Part shown: positions 1-8,293 of the stretch, piece after piece | Layout of the letters: the number at the start of each line of letters is the position of its first letter | Numbering within the stretch: position 1 is the stretch's first letter | DNA from: Brevinematales bacterium | GTDB taxonomy: Bacteria > Spirochaetota > Brevinematia > Brevinematales > GWF1-51-8 | Assembly: GCA_020059465.1 (NCBI GenBank) | Contig: JAGVBZ010000010.1 | Location: forward strand, 1 to 37,578 | Direction: 5' to 3' | Length of the DNA: 37,578 bases | The notes under the pieces: generated by a model | Database searches by the model: none | Seen by the model: only the letters and a program-made list of their open reading frames with translations | Told to the model about the DNA's origin: nothing | Made by a program: the position numbers and the translations under genes

Positions 1-185
1 ACCTGCGCACGGCTAACCCCATTACAGCAGTTTCTAAAAATATTAAACACCAGCCTGCGGCAGACAATATAGCTGTTATTAGTGTGCGCAGCACCTGCGC
101 ACGCCTGTCCTCGCGACAGCGGGGGCTAATCCCGAAATTGCAATAAATGTTTTGAGATAAATAGATAAATAATTACCATGAGTTT
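1..185. other. Intergenic segment with short GC-rich repeats and hairpins
   Basis: No gene is visible here. The 10-mer ACCTGCGCAC occurs at 1-10 and again at 93-102. The second copy forms a hairpin: GTGCGCA at 84-90 pairs with TGCGCAC at 96-102. A second small hairpin follows, CTGTC at 105-109 with GACAG at 115-119. The GC-rich character contrasts with the AT-rich gene next to it. It may be the edge of a dispersed intergenic repeat cut by the window start; that is inference. Confidence 0.35.
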
Positions 186-698
186 TTAGTCGAAGAAATC
201 TTGATAGCTTTCATCACCTTCTTCTAAGACTTTTTTTACATATACATTTTCTATAGTTTCGCTATTTATTCCGAATTGTTTTGAAATCTTATAGACTACT
301 TTATCTAATTCTTTATCTATATTTTCCAAGTATTGGCAATTTTCCTTTAATTCAATAATTATTTTTTCTCGACCGTTTATTGAAGTAAAAGCAACAGCAC
401 GCTTTTTAAAATATGAATGACATAGTTCATTTCTTAGTTTGCGAGTATTATTGAGTTCATTAAGGAAATTTGTATTAATAATACTTTTTGGAATATTCTT
501 TATTAATGTACCAAATGTTTTTTTAAAATTTTCTTTATAGATCCCTTCAATTTGCTTTTTTGTAATTTTACTTTTATCTGAGAGTTTTAAGGAAATTAAT
601 AAATTCACACAACCATGTTCAATTACTTGTAGAAGATAGATTGCTAAGCCAAATTGGGCAAAAACCTCTTTTACTAGTTCATTTTCATCAATAATCAT
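186..698 (-). CDS. HEPN-like domain protein, AT-rich orphan
   Basis: This 170-residue cytoplasmic protein is mostly helical and has no signal peptide. The recognisable feature is R89-N-E-L-C-H94, matching the R-x4-6-H motif of HEPN domains, within a helix that starts at about residue 80. HEPN proteins are often RNases in toxin-antitoxin, abortive-infection or CRISPR-linked systems. No antitoxin (MNT, RHH or similar) lies beside it, so I would not call it a toxin. The gene is much richer in A and T than the following genes, with many AAA, AAT and TTT codons, which fits recent acquisition. The ribosome-binding site is weak. It is a confident ORF with an uncertain function; a non-catalytic HEPN scaffold is also possible. 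Confidence 0.6.
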   Translation of the reverse strand: MIIDENELVKEVFAQFGLAIYLLQVIEHGCVNLLISLKLSDKSKITKKQIEGIYKENFKKTFGTLIKNIPKSIINTNFLNELNNTRKLRNELCHSYFKKRAVAFTSINGREKIIIELKENCQYLENIDKELDKVVYKISKQFGINSETIENVYVKKVLEEGDESYQDFFD

Positions 699-748
699 TT
701 TTGATACCCGTAATCCCTGAACAGCCTCAGGACATATCTGGAGGGAAT

Positions 749-1243
749 TTATTTCAGTTTCTCGATCGAATAGATAAACGATTTAACTTCGGGGAGCGCG
801 ACGGGATAGATCTCTGTGGAGGATTCGAACACGATCCGGTAAACCCCTTTCTTTGTCTGGAAATACGAGGTATAAACTAAATTCGCATAATCAGGATTCT
901 TCGGGGAGTACTTTTTCAGTTCGGCATAACGGAAAATAACCGAATTATTGGTTATCACGTTCTCTAAAACTATCTCCGTCTTATACATCATCAGATTGGC
1001 TTCTTTTATATATGCCTGCGCGGTACCGTTTTGCACTTCCTTCCACGGCAGCCACGCCTTTGTTATCTCTAAAACCGTCCCCGGGGTGCTCAAAATGATG
1101 GAAATGCTGTTCACATCCCTTTGAAAAATGATATTGGTAGGGATGTTTATAGAAAAACCGTCGTCTTTCAATACCAGGACCTCGGAAAACAACGCCGTGC
1201 TGAACATTAACAAGAACAGAAATAATGCAATGAAATTTTTCAT
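749..1243 (-). CDS. Small exported protein of unknown function
   Basis: This 164-residue protein begins with a clear Sec signal peptide (basic K2, hydrophobic core at residues 4-18, likely cleavage near S20/E21). The mature part is predicted to be mainly beta, with alternating hydrophobic segments (LVLKDDGFSINIP, then VYRIVFESS near the C-terminus). I see no cysteine lipobox and no catalytic motif, and I do not recognise the family. The layout resembles small periplasmic proteins of the PsbP/DUF1795 type, but that is only an impression. The start is well supported by AAGGGAG about 7 nt upstream of the ATG. It lies downstream of the lipoprotein gene at 1341-1712 on the same strand, with its own candidate promoter between them. 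Confidence 0.7.
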   Translation of the reverse strand: MKNFIALFLFLLMFSTALFSEVLVLKDDGFSINIPTNIIFQRDVNSISIILSTPGTVLEITKAWLPWKEVQNGTAQAYIKEANLMMYKTEIVLENVITNNSVIFRYAELKKYSPKNPDYANLVYTSYFQTKKGVYRIVFESSTEIYPVALPEVKSFIYSIEKLK

Positions 1244-1271
1244 AGAATTCTCCCTTATATTATATTATTAT

Positions 1272-1299
1272 ATTTTATAAGAGATTCCAGAATTATCAA
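1272..1299 (-). promoter_or_regulatory. Candidate promoter for the 749-1243 gene
   Basis: On the minus strand, TTGATA (plus positions 1294-1299) and TAAAAT (1272-1277) are separated by 16 nt. The pair sits about 30 nt upstream of the ATG at 1243, in an AT-rich stretch. Confidence 0.4.
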
Positions 1300-1340
1300 T
1301 AGCTTCGGGCGTTATTTTCCGTATTGTCCTGATTCTTTTG

Positions 1341-1712
1341 TTAGTTTGTAGCTACAATCTGGCGGGTAATAGTATCGGTTACTTTCCCGTCCTTCTGTTT
1401 CGCGTAGAAACTCAATGAATGCGCGCCCGCGGCGCAGTTATAATATCCGCCGTAATAATAGGCATCGCTTAGCTTAGTAAACGTCCCGCCGTTATCGGAA
1501 ATATAAACCCCGTCAAGAGGGTTATTCAGATCGATCGGGCTTACCTCATAATCAATGCGGACCATATTGGTCCGGTTGGTCTCAACAGTACCGGCGGCCG
1601 GGTGAGTAATCTTCAGTGTCATGGTTACCGCCGCAGGAGCGCAGGAAATCGCCAATCCTGTTAAAAAAACAACTCCCGCCAATAATGCGGTAAATAAACG
1701 ATACCTCTTCAT
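1341..1712 (-). CDS. Small Ig-like lipoprotein
   Basis: This 123-residue predicted lipoprotein has a basic N-terminus, a hydrophobic core at residues 8-20 and the lipobox L-A-I-S-C24. The mature part is one beta-sandwich-like unit: TLKITHPAAGTVETNR, then VRIDYEVSP, GVYISDNGGTF, and a final strand ending in TRQIVATN. It resembles the Ig-like repeats in the lipoproteins at 25607-26689 and 26819-27586 (xVxITSPxxxxxxxxxxxxIxGxV), though this protein has only one such unit and no PPC domain. TAGGAG lies 7 nt before the ATG. It is probably anchored in the outer or inner membrane facing the periplasm. The specific role is unknown. Confidence 0.75.
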   Translation of the reverse strand: MKRYRLFTALLAGVVFLTGLAISCAPAAVTMTLKITHPAAGTVETNRTNMVRIDYEVSPIDLNNPLDGVYISDNGGTFTKLSDAYYYGGYYNCAAGAHSLSFYAKQKDGKVTDTITRQIVATN

Positions 1713-2057
1713 ACAAAACTCCTATAGAATATTTTGAAACTATTTCCAAAAAACGGACCTGCTTTGCCGGACATTTACACTTGTTTATTTTAGACAGAAC
1801 GGTTCTAACAGACGGGAAATTAACAGCAATATATCATACAAACGATAGCTTTTCAAGAAACTTATATAATATATTTTTTAGGATGTTCTGACGTACTGAG
1901 TATCAAACACCCTCAATTTAATATCTTCATGGAAGTATTGATATCTATCCATAAATATATGCGCTATATTAATTAATTTTTGCATTTTAATAAAAATACT
2001 TGGAAATTCGATAAAAGCATATTAAAATATATCTAATTACTTTTCGGGGGCATCACT
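1713..2057. other. AT-rich divergent intergenic region
   Basis: This stretch of 345 nt separates the minus-strand lipoprotein gene from the plus-strand gene at 2058. It is strongly AT-rich and holds no credible ORF or RNA gene. One good plus-strand promoter match lies at 2000-2028. A direct repeat of CGGAC flanks the sequence near 1755-1773. I see nothing else I can support. Confidence 0.5.
2000..2028 (+). promoter_or_regulatory. Candidate promoter for the 2058-3476 gene
   Basis: TTGGAA at 2000-2005 and TAAAAT at 2023-2028 have a 17-nt spacer. Transcription would begin about 20-25 nt before the ATG at 2058, leaving room for the GGGGGC ribosome-binding site at about 2046-2051. Confidence 0.45.
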
Positions 2058-3476
2058 ATGAAGAAGTTTTTACCGTTCATTCTACTTATTGTACTTCCAT
2101 GTGTAGGGTTTGCATCGGAGAACAATACGAACCGTGTCAACCTGATGATCATGCCGCTTAAAAATATGACTGAAAAGGATAATCTCGCGGGTTCCGAAAA
2201 TTACCGTATCCTGTTCTTCGGGCCGGTATATAATTTTGTCCAGATTATCCCGGGCGTTTCCCTTCCCGATCGCGATAAACTTCTTTCAATGAAATTCCAT
2301 GGATCAAATATTACTACATTCGCCGCACTCAATCCGTCGGACTTTATTATTTACGGCGACTATGCCTTGAAAGGAAAAACCAAAAAAGATCAGAAACTAT
2401 ATATCAACCTTTATGTCTGGTCTCAAAAGCTCGGTGCGGTTTTCTTCCAGAAATCATACACCTCCGGGACCGATTTCGAAGTTCTCGACGCTATCGATAA
2501 TATGCTTGAGGATATTGTCGCGCAGACACTCCAGAAACAGCTTGATGTCGCGACACTGCAATTCAGCGGTTTCCGGATCGGTAACGAAAAATACGGATTG
2601 TACATCAACGATAAATATATCTCCGATGTTGCCGGCAACGGATACAGTATGAATCTGAAAGTTCTCGCCGGACAGAAGTATCAGGTTACCCTCCGCAATC
2701 TATCCACTACAGCCGTCGCGTTCGATCAGACATTTACCCCAAAAAAGGGCGAAGCGATCACGATCGGATATTACGCTGTAGGTGTTATCGATATTCCGGA
2801 AATCCCGAATAAAAAATCGAAATCGGTATATGACCTTTATCTTATCCATGCCGCCGAGACGAATAAAGTATCGGAAAAGACCATTCTGTCGAACATTTAT
2901 GCAGGGCGCGATTATACGTTTTGGCTGATCGAAGACAAAACAAATTACATTTATACGAATACCTTTACTCTCCACGATAAAGAAACCGTCAAGATTAAGC
3001 CTGTTGTAAAGGGGTTTGGCGGTTTCTCGATGCGTCTGAACCTGAACGACGGATTATTGTTTGTTGCCTACGGCGATTATTTCTGGAATAACTGGTTTTA
3101 TACCGGTATCCTTCTCGGCATCAGTCCGGTACCGCTTATCGGAGACTGGGGTAATGCTTTTCCCGGCGAACAGTTCATGCTGAGTATGGCCGGCGGTATC
3201 GATATCGGCGCTTATATACTGGGAAGCCGCGGATCGCAGGGCTTTCGTCTCGCAGCCGGTGTTTCGGCACGCTATTACTTCTCCGTTATTGCACCCGAGC
3301 TTTTGAAAACATCCATGGTGTTCAGCCCTGCACGAAGCTTTGTGGTCGGTCCGCATGTAATGCTGGAATACGAATTCCTGATGCTCAGCGCCGGATTTTA
3401 CTTCGCGCCGTTAGCGAACTTTGAAACATACCAGTTCCCGATTACTCTTTCGCTGGGCGTGCGTTTCCATTTTTAG
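2058..3476 (+). CDS. Exported protein with putative outer-membrane beta-barrel C-terminus
   Basis: This 472-residue protein has a Sec signal peptide (residues 1-19, ...VGFA). Residues 27-160 look like the CsgG/TolB-N type of alpha/beta domain that computes as 'MIMPLKNMT...' at the start and has FIIYGDYAL in the middle. Residues 165-310 hold two beta-rich repeats, each with a 'YGLYIND/YDLYLIH' strand followed by a 'LAGQKYQVTLR/YAGRDYTFWLI' strand; these look like PEGA-type units. Residues from about 320 to the end show alternating amphipathic strands and finish in R-F-H-F, the aromatic C-terminus usual for BAM-assembled barrels. I infer an outer-membrane location. It precedes the lipoprotein array and could be functionally tied to it, but a probable terminator separates them. 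Function is unknown. Confidence 0.75.
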   Translation: MKKFLPFILLIVLPCVGFASENNTNRVNLMIMPLKNMTEKDNLAGSENYRILFFGPVYNFVQIIPGVSLPDRDKLLSMKFHGSNITTFAALNPSDFIIYGDYALKGKTKKDQKLYINLYVWSQKLGAVFFQKSYTSGTDFEVLDAIDNMLEDIVAQTLQKQLDVATLQFSGFRIGNEKYGLYINDKYISDVAGNGYSMNLKVLAGQKYQVTLRNLSTTAVAFDQTFTPKKGEAITIGYYAVGVIDIPEIPNKKSKSVYDLYLIHAAETNKVSEKTILSNIYAGRDYTFWLIEDKTNYIYTNTFTLHDKETVKIKPVVKGFGGFSMRLNLNDGLLFVAYGDYFWNNWFYTGILLGISPVPLIGDWGNAFPGEQFMLSMAGGIDIGAYILGSRGSQGFRLAAGVSARYYFSVIAPELLKTSMVFSPARSFVVGPHVMLEYEFLMLSAGFYFAPLANFETYQFPITLSLGVRFHF

Positions 3477-3498
3477 GAAACCGATATGAGGAACCCTG

Positions 3499-3525
3499 CT
3501 TTTTCCGTGCCGGGGAAGTTTTTTT
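3499..3525 (+). terminator. Candidate rho-independent terminator after 2058-3476
   Basis: CTTTTTCC (3499-3506) can pair with GGGGAAG (3512-3518) with G-U pairs and one bulge, followed by seven T residues (3519-3525). The stem is imperfect. Confidence 0.4.
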
Positions 3526-3704
3526 AGGGATACTGTTAAAAACGGCTGAAATGCGAATCGGGCGCCTGCGCTAAAAAGGTTATTGCTTTTTATACGACGC
3601 TTCCGGCCTTACGCCGCGTTTCGATCTCTACCGGCAGGGTGATTTGCATGCGAGTACCTGCGTGTTTGTGAAAAGGGCTTTTCAGGTATTTTATGGGGGT
3701 TTAC

Positions 3705-4826
3705 ATGAGAAGATTACTTTTAATCTTTCCGTTTATCGTCATCTCATCATGCAGTTTATTTCACTTTTTTCCGCCCAGCGCGAATAATCAATTGACCCAG
3801 CAGAAATGGATTGGAATGCTGTCAATCCCCAATATCCGGGATTCCAAACACTATTCTATAACAGTCTATAAACCGAACAGGATTTACCTCGCGATTTACG
3901 ATTTAACAAATAATAATTTCGGGCTGGTTTCCGCGTCCAAGTCAGATGAAGACTGGGAAACCAATTACGTAACCTACGGTTCGGCCTGTGAATCGGTATA
4001 TACTGTTTACAACGATTTATGGAGCATAACATTCGGATTACAGCAGGCGGCTATGGTGCAGATAAAACAATTAAGATACGGCGTTTGGTCGAATTACGGT
4101 ATATCCCTCGGGATTGCAAATAACATGATATGGCAGTATTTTTTCAATCTCAAAAACATGGGTTATATCGCCCATATGGAGACTTCTTCAAGCTGTAAAA
4201 TAATGACTAACGATATGCCCGACCAGATAGCCAATTCATGGTCGACCTATCGTAACTTTTTTGTCAGTATTCCATATACATTCATGGATTTCTCGGCCGC
4301 CGTTGACTCGCACGGGAATGCGTTTATAGGAGCCGCCGACTTCAACCATTGCCAGGTTTTTTACAACGGGGCGGGCGGGGTTCTTTCCACAAACGATATC
4401 CCGGACGGTCGGGAGTATTCCAAGATCGTGCTCGACAATCAGAATAATTATGTATACGTCATTTATAAATCCACGAATTCCTCCATAAAAGCGCGGATAT
4501 ATAATTATAACTATCCTAATTTTACTGAAATCGGATCCCTCGATATTTATAATAAGGGGTTTTTTGTGGACGGTGCAAATCATTCCATGGGAATAAGCGT
4601 GGTGGCCGATCAAAGTTATTCCCGTATCTATGTAGGATTTATTACTATTGACGAGCATAGACCTATGGTTTTAAAAATAGAGAACGGTTATGTAACGCCT
4701 TTGGCGGTGTTTCCCGACTATCTCACAAATTGCAGATCGATAAAACTTTCCTTGAACGGCGGCGGCCAACCCGCGGCTGCGGTTCTGCAGGTACCGACTC
4801 TTCATATATTTAAATTGTGGAATTAG
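3705..4826 (+). CDS. FHFF-family lipoprotein, paralog 1 of 7
   Basis: This 373-residue predicted lipoprotein has a short signal peptide and lipobox I-S-S-C16, followed at once by the family hallmark S-L-F-H-F-F-P-P-S-A-N-N. The rest is predicted to be beta-strand rich, with recurring short units in which an aromatic or aliphatic strand is followed by a D/N-G turn and another strand (for example FSAAVDSHGNAFIGAADF and IVLDNQNNYVYVIYKS). This suggests a beta-propeller-like fold; that is inference. An ATG at 3693 is in frame, but it lies on the G-run GGGGG (3695-3699) that must serve as the ribosome-binding site, so I take 3705. Its C-terminal unit (LTNCRSIKLSLNGGGQPAAAVL) is closest to paralog 2, and only 11 nt separate the two genes. 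Confidence 0.85.
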   Translation: MRRLLLIFPFIVISSCSLFHFFPPSANNQLTQQKWIGMLSIPNIRDSKHYSITVYKPNRIYLAIYDLTNNNFGLVSASKSDEDWETNYVTYGSACESVYTVYNDLWSITFGLQQAAMVQIKQLRYGVWSNYGISLGIANNMIWQYFFNLKNMGYIAHMETSSSCKIMTNDMPDQIANSWSTYRNFFVSIPYTFMDFSAAVDSHGNAFIGAADFNHCQVFYNGAGGVLSTNDIPDGREYSKIVLDNQNNYVYVIYKSTNSSIKARIYNYNYPNFTEIGSLDIYNKGFFVDGANHSMGISVVADQSYSRIYVGFITIDEHRPMVLKIENGYVTPLAVFPDYLTNCRSIKLSLNGGGQPAAAVLQVPTLHIFKLWN

Positions 4827-4837
4827 GAGAGTGCCTG

Positions 4838-5965
4838 ATGAAAAAACTCCTTCCGGTAATAATATTGATGTTTTCATCCTGCGGGATTTTCCATTTCTTC
4901 CCGCCGGGTGTAAATAATATTATCAGCGATACTCATTGGAACGAAAAATCATCTTTTAACGGTGTGTCTGCATCGGCTCTTTATTCGATAACGCTTGATA
5001 ATAAGGATACGATTTATCTGGGATATGTTTCCAGCGCCGGATCAAACATTGTTACTATGGCATATAATAACGACAGCTCGATGTGGGATGTTATCGATAG
5101 CCCGCCCAATATCGCATCCTCTGTTAATCTGAAGTACCGCGCCGATATGGGATTATGTATCGGGTATATCAATCCCAACGCCGGAGGCGGCGGGGTACTG
5201 AAATTCAAGAATGAGAACGAAAACACATGGAGGTTTTACAGTATCAACGCTTTCGGGGATCAAACTACCGCTCTATGGGATTACGCCCTTTCTACGGGCG
5301 ATAAAGCGTTTACTGCATATACTCTATCTACCAATTACAATGTGTTCGCGGTAAATGACCTGGCAACGCCATATACAAACTCAGTATGGAAGCATATCAT
5401 GCTTTCTCCGTACAATACCGGCAATCCGATCAGCGACATTACAATCGACATCGATTCGTTTGGAAAATTGTTCATCGGTGTTGCTACATCATTCAGTAGT
5501 GCGATATTTTATACTATAGACAATATCTCTAAGAGCTTCGTATATAATGAGGGGAAACATTTCGCAAAAGTAGCGGTCGACGGATCCGACAATATCTACG
5601 GGATATATATGGAAAAAGACGGCCCTTTATCTGCCGCAGTCTTTCATATAAAAAACGGAGAACTGGTAAAAGAACATTCGTTTTCACTTTATACATCGCC
5701 CATATTGTATGATATGTCAATGCAGTATTCCATTTCTGTTGCCGCGCATAAAAAAGGAAGTCATATTTATGTAGGTTTTATTAACTTCAATACTCGAAAA
5801 CCCGCAATCCTGAAACTTGTTTCCGAAAACATTTCCCCGATGCTGGGTTTGCCCGGCGATCTGACTAACGCACAATCCATCAAACTCAGCGTGGATATGG
5901 ACGGGAATCCTGTCGCGGCGGTTCTGACAGATACGGGTAAAGTGAGAGTTTTCACAAAATGGTAA
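4838..5965 (+). CDS. FHFF-family lipoprotein, paralog 2 of 7
   Basis: This 375-residue lipoprotein has lipobox F-S-S-C15 and then G-I-F-H-F-F-P-P-G-V-N-N. It pairs with paralog 1: both share the units 'D(S)xGxxFIG(V/A)A', 'IYVGFI' and the ending 'LTN(C/A)xSIKLS...(P)xAAVL'. The frame is open from a GTG at 4817, but GGAGAG (4825-4830) sits correctly for the ATG at 4838, and starting there gives a standard signal peptide. The mature part is beta-rich with no catalytic motif visible. It is probably co-transcribed with the paralogs on both sides (gaps of 11 and 15 nt). Confidence 0.85.
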   Translation: MKKLLPVIILMFSSCGIFHFFPPGVNNIISDTHWNEKSSFNGVSASALYSITLDNKDTIYLGYVSSAGSNIVTMAYNNDSSMWDVIDSPPNIASSVNLKYRADMGLCIGYINPNAGGGGVLKFKNENENTWRFYSINAFGDQTTALWDYALSTGDKAFTAYTLSTNYNVFAVNDLATPYTNSVWKHIMLSPYNTGNPISDITIDIDSFGKLFIGVATSFSSAIFYTIDNISKSFVYNEGKHFAKVAVDGSDNIYGIYMEKDGPLSAAVFHIKNGELVKEHSFSLYTSPILYDMSMQYSISVAAHKKGSHIYVGFINFNTRKPAILKLVSENISPMLGLPGDLTNAQSIKLSVDMDGNPVAAVLTDTGKVRVFTKW

Positions 5966-5980
5966 AATAGCGAGGAACAA

Positions 5981-7087
5981 ATGAGTATTCGAAAACCGGC
6001 TTTTTTATCCCTGTTGTTTATAGTATTAAACGGATGCACGCTGTTCCATTTCTTCAACCCCGCCGCGCAGAACGAAATCAATTATTATGCGAGCCTGAAG
6101 GGGTGGGTGCAGATGGGGCAGACTTTTTCAACCGATACCTATTCCGGCGGAGAATTCTCATTCGCTTGTGATTCCCGCGGAATTCCCTATCTGTTTTTTG
6201 CCACTGCCTCAAATCTTGATACGCTCTTCCGCTACGAAGGAGAATGGGTTGTAAAGAACGAATCTACCAACTTTGGGACTTTTACCAAAGCCGTCTTACG
6301 ATTCAAACAGGATATCCCGTTTGTGGCAATACAAGATTCTTCATCTTCGCTAGGCGTATTCGATTACTTTTCCGATTATCCCTCACTGCAAAATACTTAT
6401 ATTGCCCCCATTGTGGATAATTTCGATTTTAATATCAGTCCGTCCGGAAAATTGGTTGTAGTTTTCGAGACAAACAACGGGACGGGTTATTTTGTAAATG
6501 TTAAATCATGGAACGGTTCTTCATGGAATACCAGCGCCCCTTTTAGCGAGAATTATACACTCAATTTTATCGATAATATCTATCTTGAGTTCTATGGAGA
6601 ATCGATTTATTATTTCTTGTGCGAGAATTATACCGCTATCTATTTCGATAACGGCGGACCTGCATCATCTTCGGTAAACTATTCCCCGCTTCTGGCAAAA
6701 ATCGCCGGGGATAAGGTATTCTATGTCTATAGTACCGGTGATCCGAATGTTTATTATCATGTGGAAAATGTTTCAGCGGGGGGTTACAATACCAATATTT
6801 CCACACTTCTCCGTACAAACAGTTATGCTTTAACATCCCATCCGACACTCACGGCAACAAAGAACGCGCCGTATAAAGCGTATTGCATACTGGCGGACAT
6901 TACCGGCACAAATTATTCTGTAGCCGAGATATCCATCGATAAGACTGTGAAATTCCTCGACGGGTTTCCTGTCAGCGGCTATTACAACTTCGGTTTGTAC
7001 ACCTCACCGGGCGGGGCGCTCTATCTTGTGGCCGCCCATACGTTTGCAGGCAACGAATCCCTTCAGGTTTTCCGGTATTTTGAATAA
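5981..7087 (+). CDS. FHFF-family lipoprotein, paralog 3 of 7
   Basis: This 368-residue lipoprotein has lipobox V-L-N-G-C19 and then T-L-F-H-F-F-N-P-A-A-Q-N. From about residue 35 it has the block shared by paralogs 3-7: K-G-W-V-Q-M/L-G, then 'xGGEFSFAxDSxGIPYxFF'. DNA coding for the start of the mature part (6035-6112) is almost identical to that of paralog 4 (7154-7231), with two differences in 78 bases, whereas the later halves have drifted much further. The C-terminal unit is 'LYTSPGGALYLVA...FRYFE'. The ribosome-binding site is GCGAGGA. Beta-propeller-like architecture and surface or periplasmic location are inferred. Confidence 0.85.
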   Translation: MSIRKPAFLSLLFIVLNGCTLFHFFNPAAQNEINYYASLKGWVQMGQTFSTDTYSGGEFSFACDSRGIPYLFFATASNLDTLFRYEGEWVVKNESTNFGTFTKAVLRFKQDIPFVAIQDSSSSLGVFDYFSDYPSLQNTYIAPIVDNFDFNISPSGKLVVVFETNNGTGYFVNVKSWNGSSWNTSAPFSENYTLNFIDNIYLEFYGESIYYFLCENYTAIYFDNGGPASSSVNYSPLLAKIAGDKVFYVYSTGDPNVYYHVENVSAGGYNTNISTLLRTNSYALTSHPTLTATKNAPYKAYCILADITGTNYSVAEISIDKTVKFLDGFPVSGYYNFGLYTSPGGALYLVAAHTFAGNESLQVFRYFE

Positions 7088-7105
7088 ATACTCACGGGAG
7101 ATACT

Positions 7106-8221
7106 ATGAAACATATTCTATTCGTACTACTGCTTTCGGTTAGCGTCAGTTCCTGCACGCTGTTCCATTTCTTCAGCCCCGCCGCGCAGAACGAAATCAA
7201 TTATTATGCGAGCCTGAAGGGGTGGGTGCAATTGGGAGAGACTTTTTCAACGAATATTTATGGAGGGGGCAAATTTACCTTCGCGGTTGATTCCTCCGGG
7301 ATTCCCTATGTTTTCTTCGAGGATATTAATACACATCTTCTTTTCTATCAATTCAAGGGCGGCTGGAAGCTTATCAGTCAAAACACCAACGGGATGGGAT
7401 TTAATAAAGCTATTCTAAAATTCTTAAACAACACTCCACTCATAGCAATCCTGGATTATAATAACGACTTATTTGTTTATAACTATAGTACACCTGCACC
7501 AACTGTGATTTCTTCCGGTTTAGTCTCCACAGATGTTACCGATTTTGATTTTCAGATTTCTTCGGACGGATTACCTGTTATTGCTTTCATCACGAACGAT
7601 GGCAGTTTTTCATATCTGAGGGTTCTTTATGCCGGCGGTTCTTCATGGCCGGCCTACAAAGCATTCACCAGCGAATACCAAACCCCGACAACTCTGAATT
7701 CGATGTATTTATTGCTGTCCCGGGATAATCACCCTTTCTTGTTTATGTCCTATAACCTGACTGTCGAATTGCATTACGATACCGGAGGAGGTCTCCAGAT
7801 TCGTATTACAAACGCGGATTCGTTTATACCTTCCATTGCCAACGACAGTATTTCATATGTTTTCATGGGCACCAGCGGATCGAACTGCTATAATAGTTTT
7901 CCGGTTGCCAGCCCTCAACTCGACCCTTCAGAGCAGCATACTTTTCCAATAAACAGAAATCTGTTCTACGCGAATTCTACTTTAGTAAGTTCGCCTGTTG
8001 ATCCATGGAGTACGTATTGTCTCGCATACGATGACGCGATGGTAAATTATTATGTCTATAAGATTTCGCCTTCTAAAGAAATCATCGAGATGGAAGCCCT
8101 CCCGTTTGCGGGGAGTTATTCTCCGACTCTATGTACGGGTCCGCACGGCGAACTGTATCTTCTCGCTGTAAACACATCCTCGGGTTCTAATTCTATTACG
8201 CTGTACCGGTATTTCGATTAA
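7106..8221 (+). CDS. FHFF-family lipoprotein, paralog 4 of 7
   Basis: This 371-residue lipoprotein has lipobox V-S-S-C17 followed by T-L-F-H-F-F-S-P-A-A-Q-N. It is the nearest relative of paralog 3, sharing EINYYASLKGWVQ and the ending 'LCTGPHGELYLLAVNTSSGSNSITLYRYFD'. The middle region is diverged in sequence but keeps the same rhythm of strand, D/N-G turn and strand. CGGGAG lies just upstream of the ATG, 18 nt after the previous stop. It is likely the last gene of a four-gene transcript (3705-8221), because the next gap is longer and may carry a promoter. Confidence 0.85.
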   Translation: MKHILFVLLLSVSVSSCTLFHFFSPAAQNEINYYASLKGWVQLGETFSTNIYGGGKFTFAVDSSGIPYVFFEDINTHLLFYQFKGGWKLISQNTNGMGFNKAILKFLNNTPLIAILDYNNDLFVYNYSTPAPTVISSGLVSTDVTDFDFQISSDGLPVIAFITNDGSFSYLRVLYAGGSSWPAYKAFTSEYQTPTTLNSMYLLLSRDNHPFLFMSYNLTVELHYDTGGGLQIRITNADSFIPSIANDSISYVFMGTSGSNCYNSFPVASPQLDPSEQHTFPINRNLFYANSTLVSSPVDPWSTYCLAYDDAMVNYYVYKISPSKEIIEMEALPFAGSYSPTLCTGPHGELYLLAVNTSSGSNSITLYRYFD

Positions 8222-8232
8222 CAGCCTCATAC

Positions 8233-8261
8233 TTGCAATTCCGCGCACTTTAGGGTAACCT
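8233..8261 (+). promoter_or_regulatory. Weak candidate promoter for paralog 5
   Basis: TTGCAA (8233-8238) and TAACCT (8256-8261) have a 17-nt spacer in the 72-nt gap between paralogs 4 and 5. The -10 match is poor. Confidence 0.25.
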
Positions 8262-8293
8262 ATTACTAACGTAATGTTTGAAAGGGGATTCAA

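Noticed and set aside
1-185. CRISPR-like repeats at the left edge
   Set aside because: Only two copies of a 10-mer and small hairpins are present, with no regular spacing and no cas genes.
3555-3640. Possible RNA gene in the gap before the lipoprotein array
   Set aside because: Short A/T hairpin (AAAAAG with CTTTTT) and GC-rich patches do not form a tRNA or known RNA fold.
3693-3704. In-frame ATG at 3693 as the start of paralog 1
   Set aside because: It overlaps the only G-rich ribosome-binding site, which is correctly spaced for the ATG at 3705.
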